Assembly: GCA_016787065.1 (NCBI GenBank)
Contig: JAEUVD010000052.1
Span: forward strand, 62,001-126,000
Length of the DNA: 64,000 nt
Source: Chitinophagaceae bacterium
GTDB taxonomy: Bacteria > Bacteroidota > Bacteroidia > Chitinophagales > Chitinophagaceae
Reading direction: 5' to 3'
Positions 26,832 to 36,696 of the stretch are shown piece after piece. How positions within the stretch are numbered: position 1 is the first letter of the stretch; every line of letters begins with the position of its first letter. The notes beneath the pieces were generated by a model. It made no database searches. It worked only from the letters and a program-made list of their open reading frames with translations, and was not told where the DNA came from. The translations under genes were made by a program, and so were the position numbers.

Positions 26832-29498
26832 ATGGCAAAAAACTTATTGATTGTAGAGAGTCCGGCTAAAGCCAAAACAATTGAAAAAATTCTCGGGTCG
26901 GATTTTCAGGTGAAGTCGTGCTTCGGACATATCCGAGATCTTGAAAAAGATGAAATGGGTATTGACATCAAGAATGATTTTAGACCCTCCTATATTGTAT
27001 CTGAGGATAAGATCAAGGTGGTGAATGAACTCAAACAACTAGCTAAACAATCAGAGGATATATGGCTTGCATCGGATGAGGACCGTGAAGGAGAAGCGAT
27101 ATCATGGCATCTATGCGAAGTATTAGGTTTAGATCCATTGAAAACCAAACGTATCGTTTTCCATGAGATTACTAAACCCGCCATTCAGAAGGCCGTTGCC
27201 AATCCACGTACCGTAAATATGGATTTGGTAAATGCGCAACAAGCTCGTAGAATACTCGACCGAATTGTTGGTTTTGAGTTATCTCCAGTATTATGGCGCA
27301 AAATTTCTAGAAGCAATTCCCTCTCCGCTGGACGTGTGCAATCCGTTGCTGTTCGATTAATTGTTGAACGCGAACGAGAAATCAATGCTTTCCAAGCGGC
27401 TTCAACCTATAAAATAGATGCCCTCTTCAACGCTAAAGATATTAATCAACGCGATGTGGCTTTCAAGGCAGAATATGCTTCCAAACTGGAAACCAAGAAA
27501 AATGCCGAAGAATTTCTATCAAAATGTATAGGAGCCTCCTATACGGTTGAAGATATTCAAGTAAAACCGGGTAAGAAAACGCCATCCGCACCGTTTACTA
27601 CTTCCACCCTGCAACAAGAAGCGAGTCGGAAAATTGGTTATTCTGTGTCGCGTACGATGCAGATAGCACAAAAACTGTATGAGGCCGGGCATATTACCTA
27701 TATGCGTACGGATGCGGTAAACCTTTCCGAAACAGCCTTGCAAAATATTCGCGAAGAAATAGTTTCAAGTTTCGGTGAACGATACCATCAACATCGGGCG
27801 TTTAAAAATAAAAATGAGAATGCACAAGAGGCACACGAAGCTATACGACCAACCAATATGCAAGCACGTGCCGTTGGTGATCCCGATTTACAACGTTTAT
27901 ATGATTTAATTTGGAAGCGAACTATGGCTTGCCAAATGGCTGATGCTGAATTAGAAAAAACTATTGCTAAAATAAATATCTCTACCCAACCGGAAAAACT
28001 AACTGCCAGCGGTGAAGTAATTAAGTTCGATGGCTTTCTGAAATTGTATATGGAAAGCAAAGACGACGATGAAAATGAAGAGAATGAAGAAGGGATGTTG
28101 CCGTTGTTGGCTGTCGGACAAAGTTTAGACTTAAAAACCTTAACGGCTATCGAGCGATTCTCTCGACCGCAACCACGTTATACTGAAGCTTCCTTAGTAA
28201 AGAAATTAGAAGAATTGGGTATCGGCCGTCCTTCTACTTACGCTCCAACTATATCTACCATTCAAAATAGAAACTATGTTGTACGAAAAGATAAAGATGG
28301 TGTACAACGTAGCTATGTGATTCTCGCTTTGGAAGGAAATCAGGTAACAGAGAAATCTGCAAGCGAAAATACCGGTGCCGAAAAATCTAAATTATTTCCG
28401 ACCGATTTAGGAATGGTTGTTACCGATTTCTTGAAACAACACTTCACGCAGGTAATGGATTATAAATTTACCGCGAACATTGAAGATGAATTCGATCATA
28501 TTGCTCAAGGTAAAAAAGAATGGAGCAAAATGCTTCATGAGTTCTATACTCCATTTCATTCGTTGGTTGAAACTACAATGGAGAATGCCGGCAGAGCAAG
28601 TGGAGAACGCGAATTAGGTATCGAACCAAGTAGTGGTAAACGAGTAATAGCGCGTATCGGACGTTTTGGACCGATGATTCAAATTGGTGAAACAGATAGC
28701 GAAGAAAAACCACGCTTTGCAACCCTCCGTTCAACCCAAAGTATTGAAACAATTACCTTAGACGAAGCGCTTGAATTGTTTAAACTACCTATGGTATTGG
28801 GTATGTACCAAGACAAAGAAGTGAGTGTTAATATCGGTCGTTTTGGACCGTATGTAAAATTTGGTGAAGCTTTTATTTCATTACCTAAAGGGGAAGAGCC
28901 ATTAAGTGTTTCACTTGACCGTGCGATTGAAGTTATAGAAGCTAAGAATATTGAAGATGCACCGATAGGCTATTACGATCAAAAACCGATTACAAAAGGT
29001 AAAGGTCGTTTTGGGCCGTTTATAAAATGGAATGATCTTTTTATTAATATTCCAAGAGCCTATCATTTTGATACCATTAATGAAAAGGAATGCTTTGAGT
29101 TAATTGAGAAGAAACTAGAGAAAGAAGCAAACCGCTACATATTGAATTTTCCGGAAGAAAAAATTTCAGTAGAGAATGGTCGATGGGGCCCCTTCCTTCG
29201 CTTCCAAAAGAAAATGCTTAAGCTCAAACATAAAGATGTTCAAGGGAAAATTACGGCAGAAGATGCCGCTCAATTTACCCTAACCGATTTGAAAGAAATG
29301 ATTGTAGAGCAAGTACCCAATGCCTTTAAAGCCTCTACCAAAACAAAGGCTGCTGCTTCAGCTAAACCGGGCGTAACTAAAAAAGCTGCTTCAAAATCGG
29401 GAACAACAAAATCTGCTGCTGCGAAATCTTCTACAGCGAAGAAGAATGCGTTGCAACGAAAGATTGAACGTCAGAACAGATTGGAACGCGAGAAATAA
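26832..29498 (+). CDS. topA: DNA topoisomerase I (type IA)
   Basis: TopA relaxes negative supercoils by single-strand passage. The chosen ATG at 26832 gives 888 aa starting MAKNLLIVESPAKAKTIEKI, the conserved TOPRIM beginning. A longer in-frame reading from 26667 would add 55 residues that look non-coding and would cover the promoter. TOPRIM acidic triad SDEDREGE is at 81-88, and the active-site tyrosine Y290 with R292 sits in HITYMRTDA. Instead of Cys4 zinc fingers, the C-terminal region has four repeats built on RFGPxIxxG (IGRFGPMIQIG, IGRFGPYVKFGE, KGRFGPFIKWND, NGRWGPFLRFQ). The last 45 residues form a Lys/Ala/Ser tail that likely grips DNA. Confidence 0.97.
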   Translation: MAKNLLIVESPAKAKTIEKILGSDFQVKSCFGHIRDLEKDEMGIDIKNDFRPSYIVSEDKIKVVNELKQLAKQSEDIWLASDEDREGEAISWHLCEVLGLDPLKTKRIVFHEITKPAIQKAVANPRTVNMDLVNAQQARRILDRIVGFELSPVLWRKISRSNSLSAGRVQSVAVRLIVEREREINAFQAASTYKIDALFNAKDINQRDVAFKAEYASKLETKKNAEEFLSKCIGASYTVEDIQVKPGKKTPSAPFTTSTLQQEASRKIGYSVSRTMQIAQKLYEAGHITYMRTDAVNLSETALQNIREEIVSSFGERYHQHRAFKNKNENAQEAHEAIRPTNMQARAVGDPDLQRLYDLIWKRTMACQMADAELEKTIAKINISTQPEKLTASGEVIKFDGFLKLYMESKDDDENEENEEGMLPLLAVGQSLDLKTLTAIERFSRPQPRYTEASLVKKLEELGIGRPSTYAPTISTIQNRNYVVRKDKDGVQRSYVILALEGNQVTEKSASENTGAEKSKLFPTDLGMVVTDFLKQHFTQVMDYKFTANIEDEFDHIAQGKKEWSKMLHEFYTPFHSLVETTMENAGRASGERELGIEPSSGKRVIARIGRFGPMIQIGETDSEEKPRFATLRSTQSIETITLDEALELFKLPMVLGMYQDKEVSVNIGRFGPYVKFGEAFISLPKGEEPLSVSLDRAIEVIEAKNIEDAPIGYYDQKPITKGKGRFGPFIKWNDLFINIPRAYHFDTINEKECFELIEKKLEKEANRYILNFPEEKISVENGRWGPFLRFQKKMLKLKHKDVQGKITAEDAAQFTLTDLKEMIVEQVPNAFKASTKTKAAASAKPGVTKKAASKSGTTKSAAAKSSTAKKNALQRKIERQNRLEREK

Positions 29499-29500
29499 AA

Positions 29501-29746
29501 ATGAACTTAGAAGAACGTAATCAAGATAATAAAGCCTTGCTTGGATTTAAAGGAAGCATGGATTTATTTATGGGGGCTATTTATGTAGCTGTTTCCGTTT
29601 TTGTATGGAAATTCCCCTCAGCTATGGATCAATTCGGAAAAGTTCCGGTAGGTGCCTTTAGTATTTTGTTTGGATTGTATGGTGTGTTTAGAATTTATCG
29701 TGGATGGAGTTCGATTCGCGTAATGATGAATAAACGAAAACAATGA
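29501..29746 (+). CDS. Small two-helix membrane protein downstream of topA
   Basis: The 81 aa protein has a charged start (MNLEERNQDNK), two hydrophobic segments (about 22-39 and 50-66) with conserved-looking GSMDLFMGAIYV and GAFSILFGLYGVFRIYRG, and a basic tail. Similar short proteins are widespread in Bacteroidota and have no assigned function. The ATG lies 2 nt after the topA stop, so the two are almost certainly co-transcribed. The gene converges on the M1 peptidase with a 4-nt gap. Confidence 0.7.
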   Translation: MNLEERNQDNKALLGFKGSMDLFMGAIYVAVSVFVWKFPSAMDQFGKVPVGAFSILFGLYGVFRIYRGWSSIRVMMNKRKQ

Positions 29747-29750
29747 TCGT

Positions 29751-32159
29751 TTAGAATTTAGTCCATTTTTTACATCGCTGATTCAGTTTAACCAAATACA
29801 TACCCGAAGGAAGAGATTCTAAATTCAAAGAATGTTGAAACCGTTGCTGATTATCTACTTCTAATTTTCCAGAATAAACCAATTCACCAAACATGGTAAA
29901 TACCTGTAATAGTGTATTTTCATTCAACCCTAACTTACCTTGAATCTGCAGTATGCCGGAGGAAGGATTCGGATAAATATCCCATCGATTTTCCTTATAA
30001 AATTCCGTGGTGTTTTGCAATACCACAGCGCAAGGTGCATTAGGAGCGTCGGTTACTAAAGGGTCAATATAGTTACTACGTTTTATGCCGAAACAATATT
30101 CTCCATTTTTTACCTCTCTTGAATATACATAACCCACTTTATCATTTAAACCGCCAACGGCTAAACTATCATTTGCGAATTGCCAGTCTTCCGAAGCATC
30201 CTTTCTATAAAATAAACGAATGCTGTCTTCCGTATTTTTCACCCAGGACGAATCGAGGTAATTATTAGTTGCAGTTCCATTATAATCAAAACGCAAGTAG
30301 GCTTTCAAGTTCGATAAGTTAATACCATCTACTTCCCAGTACCGAACATCGTTTAATACATAACCAGGAAAATTGCTGGCCTGTTTAAACCGATCCGGTG
30401 CCACCCAATGATGTTTAATATGCACATACGACGAGTCGGATGTGTTGACCAAACCTTTTACCCAGAGATAGCACTTCGCCAAATTAAAATTGGTTGTGCC
30501 TTGAGATTTAATCATCTTATCAAATTCGGTAACCGCATCACTAATTTTTTCATTCGGATCTACCAAAACCATCACCGGATCAAAGGGTAAATTCACTTTT
30601 AATTCCATACAACGACCATCGAAAATTAATTGATACAAATGCATTTGTCCTTGTGCATCATAAAACCCAACCTCCAACGGAACATTACTATAATATTGCG
30701 GTGCTTTGTGTTTACGTTGACGCAGAAAAACACGCACCTCATAACCCATTCCTCCAACGGTACTTTGCACAGAATCAATACTGAAATGAGTAAAGCCGGG
30801 AGCAAAAATCCAGTTGTTAAAAAAATCGTTGAGGTTCTTTCCGCTGTATGCATTGAGCGCATCGCGCAACTGATAAGAATTCACCGCCGACAATTTATGC
30901 TGTGCAACGAACTGTTTCAATCCATTAAAAAAGAGAGAATCACCTAAATAAGTTCGTAACGAATGAATGGCGTCTGCACCTTTGGTGTAAACCGTGGTGC
31001 CATAGGTATTCAAACTATCCATTGGTGAAATGGCCTTGTAACCGTCGTCGTCGACATGGGCTCTCGACAGTACCTTAAAATGCTTATCGCGCATTTCGCT
31101 TTTATATGCATCGTAACCATATGTATGTTCAAGGTGTAAATTTTCACAGTAGCTCGCAAAGCCTTCATTCAACCACATATCTTCTACGCTAGAGCAAGTA
31201 ATATCATCACCAAACCAATGATGCGACAATTCATGTGCTATTAAAGTTTCATAATTCAACGTGCCATCAATAAAAACTTTTCCAATAGCAATGTTGGTGG
31301 CATGTTCCATAGCCCCGCCATTAAACGGCACCAAGGAATACCCTACTCGTGGAAAAACATGATTGCCAAAATGATTTTCTAACATCGTGAACGATTCTTG
31401 CAAGTGTGCAAACGAACCATTTACATTTGGAATATCCTGAGGTTCACAAGCAATCAGAGCATCGGTATTTCCGGCAATGCTTGTAAGTGTTTGCTGTACG
31501 AACACATAGTTACTTACGGCAACCGAGGCGAGGTAACTAGGTATTTCTTCATCTAATTTCCAATGCCAAGTTTTTGTATTATTACTGTTTAACACAGAGT
31601 CGATAAGTAAGCCATTACATACCGCCATTTTATCGTTGGTAGTAGTAACAAAAAATTCATACGGCGAGCGTTCTACCATATTATCGAAACAAGGGTGCCA
31701 GCTTCTTCCAAATGAATGCGGTTGCGAGGTAAAACCAACGCCTAACTGAAAGGCGTAGTTGCTCACATAATTAAAACCGCCCCAAGTTGCATCGGCCGGA
31801 GGAATTCCATGATAGGCAACGCTTACCCATAAAGAATCATTCATGTTTAACGTATTCAGCGTATTCACATGCAAGAGATTTCCGGTTAACACAAAGGAAG
31901 TAAGTTGATTATCCAAGCGCACCGAATCCACCGTATAATTCTGTAAGTCGAGATTAATTTCGGTAACACCATTCTGTAGCACCTTAATCAACAACTTCGT
32001 TTCAGCATAAATATTCTTGGTTACAAAATCCGTTATGTTAAAATGAATGATAGTTTTGCGAATATCAAGGGTATCACTGCGGTCGGCAGAAGCTGCCAAA
32101 GAGGTACACCATGACATACAACATGCAACAAAAATCAACATACTTTTTTTCACGTTCAA
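29751..32159 (-). CDS. M1-family metallopeptidase with T9SS sorting domain
   Basis: The 802 aa protein has a signal peptide (MNVKKSMLIFVACCMSW with TTG start), an N-terminal beta domain, and the gluzincin core: substrate-recognition GGAMEH (281-286, the M1 GxMEN variant), zinc site H309-E310-H313 and E332. The C-terminal 90 residues are a T9SS type A sorting domain (YPNPSSGILQI). It should be a surface or secreted aminopeptidase. The TTG at 32159 supplies the usual positive n-region. The ATG at 32141 is the alternative. Either way its 5' end overlaps the divergent plus-strand gene, and its promoter-like box lies inside that gene. Confidence 0.9.
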   Translation of the reverse strand: MNVKKSMLIFVACCMSWCTSLAASADRSDTLDIRKTIIHFNITDFVTKNIYAETKLLIKVLQNGVTEINLDLQNYTVDSVRLDNQLTSFVLTGNLLHVNTLNTLNMNDSLWVSVAYHGIPPADATWGGFNYVSNYAFQLGVGFTSQPHSFGRSWHPCFDNMVERSPYEFFVTTTNDKMAVCNGLLIDSVLNSNNTKTWHWKLDEEIPSYLASVAVSNYVFVQQTLTSIAGNTDALIACEPQDIPNVNGSFAHLQESFTMLENHFGNHVFPRVGYSLVPFNGGAMEHATNIAIGKVFIDGTLNYETLIAHELSHHWFGDDITCSSVEDMWLNEGFASYCENLHLEHTYGYDAYKSEMRDKHFKVLSRAHVDDDGYKAISPMDSLNTYGTTVYTKGADAIHSLRTYLGDSLFFNGLKQFVAQHKLSAVNSYQLRDALNAYSGKNLNDFFNNWIFAPGFTHFSIDSVQSTVGGMGYEVRVFLRQRKHKAPQYYSNVPLEVGFYDAQGQMHLYQLIFDGRCMELKVNLPFDPVMVLVDPNEKISDAVTEFDKMIKSQGTTNFNLAKCYLWVKGLVNTSDSSYVHIKHHWVAPDRFKQASNFPGYVLNDVRYWEVDGINLSNLKAYLRFDYNGTATNNYLDSSWVKNTEDSIRLFYRKDASEDWQFANDSLAVGGLNDKVGYVYSREVKNGEYCFGIKRSNYIDPLVTDAPNAPCAVVLQNTTEFYKENRWDIYPNPSSGILQIQGKLGLNENTLLQVFTMFGELVYSGKLEVDNQQRFQHSLNLESLPSGMYLVKLNQRCKKWTKF

Positions 32160-33085
32160 ATCTTTACTTTCTAAAAGTACTTATTTTATTAATCTCAAAT
32201 TTATTTGTCCTTAATTTATTACAAGCTCAAGATAGTTTACGAGGGAAAATTTATGAAGGCATGTATTTAGATGAAGTGTTAGTGCAAGCAACGCGACAAG
32301 GTGATTTCAATCCGAAAAAATTTATCAATCAGATCAAACAAGATACAACTTTTTATAAGGCATTTAAAACCTTGCGTTTGCACTCGTACAGCATGATGAA
32401 CGATATTGAAATTTTAGATAAACGAGGTGAAGTTAGAGATTCCTATCATAGTATTTCAAAACAGAAGGTAGCGCAAAAGTGTCGCACGATGACGATAGAA
32501 CATGAAAAATACAGTAAGGATTTTTTCGATAAAAAAAAGAACTATCGGTATTACACGGCCAAGCTTTATGCTCATTTATTTTTTACGCATGGAAAAATTT
32601 GTAATGAAAACAACATGGTTGGTACCGGCAAGCAAAGTGGTAGTACAAAATATGAAGAGCAATTACGTACCCTAATTTTCAATCCCGGTAAACGTATCCA
32701 TGGCATTCCGGGTATTGGTGATAATGTGGCTATTTTTGAAGAACCCACCATGTATAAATATGATTTTAAGTTAAAGCGAGAAGTTTATAACGGAGATACC
32801 TGTTATGTTTTTACGGCCCTTCCAAAAGATGAATATAAAAATGATGTGGTGATCAATGAATTGCGAACCTGGATTCGGAAATCCGATGGTGCCATTGTTG
32901 CCCGTAACTATAACCTATCCTATCGTACTTGGGTGTATGATTTTGATGTTGATATGAAGGTAAAACTCATGAAACTCGGCAACGACCTGATACCTTATGA
33001 CATCCAATATCGGGGTAATTGGCATGCTTTAACAAAAAACAGAGAAATAGCGACGTTTACCGCTACGTTTTCCGATTTTAACTAG
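32123..33085 (+). CDS. Exported protein of unknown function
   Basis: From the ATG at 32123 the protein is 320 aa with a leader ending in NLLQAQ, then DSLRGKIYEGMYLDEVLVQATR, a charged helical part (about 50-150) and a beta-rich end with NGDTCYVFTALPKDE and LRTWIRKSDGAIVARNY. That last segment recalls LolA-like or MucB-like lipoprotein-sorting folds, but the resemblance is weak and no family is assigned. An ATG 12 nt upstream is also possible. The start region overlaps the divergent M1 peptidase gene by 19-49 nt depending on starts chosen. The gene precedes the propeptide-like gene by 20 nt and probably shares its operon. Confidence 0.65.
   Translation: MQQKSTYFFSRSNLYFLKVLILLISNLFVLNLLQAQDSLRGKIYEGMYLDEVLVQATRQGDFNPKKFINQIKQDTTFYKAFKTLRLHSYSMMNDIEILDKRGEVRDSYHSISKQKVAQKCRTMTIEHEKYSKDFFDKKKNYRYYTAKLYAHLFFTHGKICNENNMVGTGKQSGSTKYEEQLRTLIFNPGKRIHGIPGIGDNVAIFEEPTMYKYDFKLKREVYNGDTCYVFTALPKDEYKNDVVINELRTWIRKSDGAIVARNYNLSYRTWVYDFDVDMKVKLMKLGNDLIPYDIQYRGNWHALTKNREIATFTATFSDFN
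32196..32224 (-). promoter_or_regulatory. Promoter of the M1 peptidase gene inside the divergent gene
   Basis: On the minus strand a TTG (32222-32224) is followed after 18 nt by TAAATTTG (32196-32203), matching the Bacteroidota pattern TTG-N17-23-TAnnTTTG. It points at the M1 start about 36 nt downstream and lies wholly within the coding sequence of the plus-strand neighbour. Confidence 0.5.
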
Positions 33086-33105
33086 GATTTTTTTACCTTT
33101 AAGCC

Positions 33106-33753
33106 ATGAAATTGAAATGGATCCTCCTTGGATTGGTGTTCTTGTTTTGTATAGAAGCAAGTTTTGCAGCCAAAAAAAAGAAAGTCGTTCGTAAAAAAAA
33201 TAACACCACAGTTAAAGCCACTCAAAAGTCTCCAGGCACTCCAGCCTTTCGCTATACACAACTCCCTCTATGTAAAAATACCTATCAATTTCCTGCATGG
33301 AATTTAGCTATCGTGAAAGACTTTGTTTTCCCATCCGGAGTAAAAGCACCGGCGAATTACAGATTAGCTTGTATTAATGAGGCTAAGTTGAACGACTATT
33401 TAAGTTATGTTCCTTATGATTTCGAAAAAGCCGAAAAGAAAATGATTCAAATACCCTTGTATATAAACGGTAGTTTAATTTGTAGAGATTATCGTATCGT
33501 TCGAGTACAAACTATGGATACTGCCTTGCAGGCGAAATACCCGAAACTAATGTCATTCAAAGCATACGACCCAGCTAACCCTTTAAATACCGCTCGTATT
33601 GAATGCGATGAAAATTTTACTAAAATGAGCGTGAGCGAAGAAGGACAAACCTATTTTGTTCAACCATATCGTTTCAGGAATATTACCTTTTACGCATGTT
33701 ATGGAAAGAATGATCCGAACTTTAAAAAAGAAGATTTTGAAGTTTCAAACTAG
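33106..33753 (+). CDS. Stand-alone propeptide-like protein next to the M12B protease
   Basis: The 215 aa protein has a signal peptide (1-21), a basic linker (KKKKVVRKKNN) and a domain at about 78-213. That domain aligns along its length with residues 43-173 of the protease encoded just downstream: shared features are an IQ(I/L)P stretch, the TM of VQTMDTAL/CQTMEALL, KYPKLMSFKA against KYPMIKTYTA, QTYFVQPYR against ETWFIDPFK, and a closing FEV/CEV. The protease part is absent and the stop follows at once, so this is a free copy of the protease N-terminal prodomain. Possible roles are inhibitor, chaperone or degenerate duplicate. It lies 39 nt upstream of the protease gene, same strand. Confidence 0.75.
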   Translation: MKLKWILLGLVFLFCIEASFAAKKKKVVRKKNNTTVKATQKSPGTPAFRYTQLPLCKNTYQFPAWNLAIVKDFVFPSGVKAPANYRLACINEAKLNDYLSYVPYDFEKAEKKMIQIPLYINGSLICRDYRIVRVQTMDTALQAKYPKLMSFKAYDPANPLNTARIECDENFTKMSVSEEGQTYFVQPYRFRNITFYACYGKNDPNFKKEDFEVSN

Positions 33754-33792
33754 TAAAAAATCACACACTAAATAAAAATTCTATTCAACGCA

Positions 33793-36033
33793 ATGAATGC
33801 AAAAAAACTCACACTAACGGTTTGTTTCCTGCTTGTAGTTCTAGGAATTCAAGCAGAAAATTTCTGGACGATTTATTCTTCCGATTATGGCGAATCGATT
33901 CCCGGACGACAATTGTTTTTTCCTAGCAAGTATTCGCTCGCACAACTTGAAACCGAACAGTTTAAAACATTTCAGTTAACCATTCCCGATGAATCGGCTG
34001 CGATGTACGCCACCATGCAATTGCCAACGCCCGACGGACAATTCATGACCTTCAAAGTATTCGAATGCCAAACAATGGAAGCTTTATTGGCTGAGAAATA
34101 CCCTATGATAAAAACGTACACGGCTATTAGTGCAGATAATGCCTTAATAACTGCAAAGCTTGATTTTACACCTATCGGGTTTCATGCAAAGGTTTTCAAT
34201 GGAGAAGAAACTTGGTTTATTGACCCCTTCAAAACGAATAGCAATTGGTACGTTGTTTACTATAAAAAAGATTACCCAAAACCTGCTGATAAACAGTTTG
34301 TTTGTGAAGTAGATGACAACCATGGGTTAGTGAATGAAAAGGCACTTTCACTCACGAACGACCTTCCGAAACTCGCCTTGAAGCAAAATGGCACCATGAA
34401 AAAAAATTATCGCTTGGCATTAGCTTGTACTATTGAATATTCTGCTGCTGTGAATACCCATTACGGAACCGCTAACACAAAAGCCAATACGCTAAGTCAT
34501 ATGGTAACCAGCGTTAACCGCGTTAACGGTGTTTTCGAACGCGAGTTTTCAATGCATGCTAATTTAATTGCCAATAATGATACGCTAATTTTTACTACAG
34601 GCACTGATCCGTACACCAATAATAGTGGCGGACAAATGCTTGGTCAAAACCAAACAACTGTAAGTGCACGTATTGGCTCTGCGAATTACGACTTCGGTCA
34701 TGTGTTCAGTACCGGTGGTGGTGGTGTGGCCACATTAGCGAGTGTATGCGGAAACAGCAAGGCACAAGGTGTTACAGGTTCTTCTTCACCTTGGGGTGAT
34801 CCATTTGATATTGATTATGTAGCGCATGAAATGGGCCATCAATTTGGTGGTAATCATACTTTCAATTCTGAACTTGGATCTTGTCAGGGAAATCGTTCTA
34901 GCAGCTCTTCATTTGAAATCGGAAGTGGAACTACCATTATGGCGTATGCCGGTATTTGCGATGCGGATGATATTCAACCACACAGTGACGATTATTACCA
35001 TTGTAAATCGTTAGAAGATATGACAGGTACATCGGTAAGTTCTTGCGCCACAACGGAGGCTTCAGGAAATAATTTACCAACCTTGCCTTCAGTAAAACAA
35101 ACGTATATCATACCTTATCGTACAGATTTTGAATTGATAGCTCCTACTGGTGTAGATGCCGACGGCGACCCGCTAACGTATTGCTGGGAAGAATATGATA
35201 AAGGAAGTAATACCGGAGGAAATACTTGGGACGCAGCAGCCTCCTCGGTTACCTTCGCTATGCAGCGCTCTTTTTATCCTTCTACGAATAAAACCCGCAC
35301 TTTTCCGGAGCTGAAAGAACAACTAAAAAATACAGAATCTTATTTAGGAGAACGTTTACCGGAAAACGCGCGCCTCTTCCGATATCGTTGTACACTACGT
35401 GATTTACACAATGGTTGGGGTGGTTTTTATACATCCGATAGTTTAACCGTAGATTCAAGAACAACAACATCGCTTTTCAGAGTAACAAGTCAGAATGCAA
35501 CCGGTACAACCTTTAACGCTTGGGATCAAATTAACATCACCTGGGATGTTGCCGGAACTACCGCCGCGCCGTTCAATACGGCCAATGTAGATATCATGTT
35601 GTCGGTGGATAGTGGTAAAACCTATGGTGTTTATGCACCTAATACGCCAAACGACGGGTCTCAAACTATTATTTGTCCGAATGTAAATGCCAATTACGCT
35701 CGCATTAAAGTAAAAGCTGCAGGTAATATTTATTTTGATTTGAACGACAAGTTCTTTAAAATCACGGCTGCTCCTGCTAGTTTTCCAACTGTAAATGGCT
35801 CTGAACAGTTTGATGTTTATCCTAATCCTGTAGACAACGCATTAACCATTCGTCAGAAAAATGTTGGTTATATCCATGAAATCAAAATTCTAGATTTTGG
35901 AGGAAGAGTATGTAAAACGATTCAAGTGAATGGTTCTCAAACTACTATACCAACTGCCGATTTAGCTCGTGGTATCTATATGGCTGATATTGAATCGGAA
36001 GGTAAACATTACCTTGTTCGTTTTGTAAAATAA
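33793..36033 (+). CDS. M12B (reprolysin/adamalysin-like) zinc metalloprotease with T9SS sorting domain
   Basis: The 746 aa protein has a signal peptide (1-21), a prodomain (about 40-175) and a catalytic domain (about 203-425) with the metzincin zinc motif HEMGHQFGGNH (345-355) and a Met-turn in TIMAYAGIC. A beta-sandwich module follows, then a T9SS type A sorting domain (FDVYPNPVDNALTI to the end). It should be exported through the Sec and type IX systems and activated by removal of the prodomain. I see no conserved Cys-switch residue that would obviously ligate the zinc. The upstream gene encodes a paralogue of the prodomain alone, which makes the pair unusual. Confidence 0.92.
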   Translation: MNAKKLTLTVCFLLVVLGIQAENFWTIYSSDYGESIPGRQLFFPSKYSLAQLETEQFKTFQLTIPDESAAMYATMQLPTPDGQFMTFKVFECQTMEALLAEKYPMIKTYTAISADNALITAKLDFTPIGFHAKVFNGEETWFIDPFKTNSNWYVVYYKKDYPKPADKQFVCEVDDNHGLVNEKALSLTNDLPKLALKQNGTMKKNYRLALACTIEYSAAVNTHYGTANTKANTLSHMVTSVNRVNGVFEREFSMHANLIANNDTLIFTTGTDPYTNNSGGQMLGQNQTTVSARIGSANYDFGHVFSTGGGGVATLASVCGNSKAQGVTGSSSPWGDPFDIDYVAHEMGHQFGGNHTFNSELGSCQGNRSSSSSFEIGSGTTIMAYAGICDADDIQPHSDDYYHCKSLEDMTGTSVSSCATTEASGNNLPTLPSVKQTYIIPYRTDFELIAPTGVDADGDPLTYCWEEYDKGSNTGGNTWDAAASSVTFAMQRSFYPSTNKTRTFPELKEQLKNTESYLGERLPENARLFRYRCTLRDLHNGWGGFYTSDSLTVDSRTTTSLFRVTSQNATGTTFNAWDQINITWDVAGTTAAPFNTANVDIMLSVDSGKTYGVYAPNTPNDGSQTIICPNVNANYARIKVKAAGNIYFDLNDKFFKITAAPASFPTVNGSEQFDVYPNPVDNALTIRQKNVGYIHEIKILDFGGRVCKTIQVNGSQTTIPTADLARGIYMADIESEGKHYLVRFVK

Positions 36034-36136
36034 GGCATAATCGGAATTTGTTAATGAAGGCATAAACATTTCGACAAGCTTTATATTATATTATTTTAAC
36101 GCATATTTGCGACACAATAAAAAATGATTATTGAAT

Positions 36137-36673
36137 ATGAAAAATTTTAAAAACCTTTTTGTTGCTTCATTCTTAGCAATCGGCGCTTTAAGCACTACGT
36201 TCTTCACTTCTTGTAACCCAGACCCATGTAAAGATGTTGTATGTAACAACGGTGGTGTTTGTGATGAAATTACCGGTACATGTAGTTGCCCTTCAGGTTA
36301 TGAAGGTGCATCTTGTGATACGCGTACAAAAACAAAATACCTTGGTACTTATAAAGGAAATGGTTCAAACGACCATTCGGGTACCTATTCTAACTGGTCT
36401 TTGGTAGTTGGTGAAACAGATACTACAAATGCTACATCTGCTACATTTACTTTAAAAAATGATATGAATGTTCAACAATTCCAATTCACTGGTAATATTT
36501 CTGCTACTGGCGCAGTATCTTTAAATAATATTACTGTTGGTAACTTCAAATATTACAGCGGAACTGGTACTATCATTTCTAACAATTCTGCAAGCATCTA
36601 CTTCTACGAAGATAGCGTACAAGGAACCTTGGATCCTTATTACTACACGTTTGCAAACATGATCAAACAATAG
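36137..36673 (+). CDS. Lipoprotein with one EGF-like domain
   Basis: The 178 aa protein has a lipoprotein signal with lipobox FTSC (Cys26), followed at once by a six-cysteine EGF-like module (C31, C36, C42, C49, C51, C60; CNNGGVCDE, CSCPSGYEGASC). A beta-rich Thr/Ser/Asn-rich domain of about 110 residues completes it. I chose the ATG at 36137 over an upstream TTG because it starts MKNFKN with a good n-region. EGF-like modules in bacteria are uncommon and usually mediate protein contacts, and the function here is unknown. It lies 100 nt after the M12B gene and is closed by a terminator. Confidence 0.75.
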   Translation: MKNFKNLFVASFLAIGALSTTFFTSCNPDPCKDVVCNNGGVCDEITGTCSCPSGYEGASCDTRTKTKYLGTYKGNGSNDHSGTYSNWSLVVGETDTTNATSATFTLKNDMNVQQFQFTGNISATGAVSLNNITVGNFKYYSGTGTIISNNSASIYFYEDSVQGTLDPYYYTFANMIKQ

Positions 36674-36696
36674 TTCAAACGAATTATAATAGTTTT

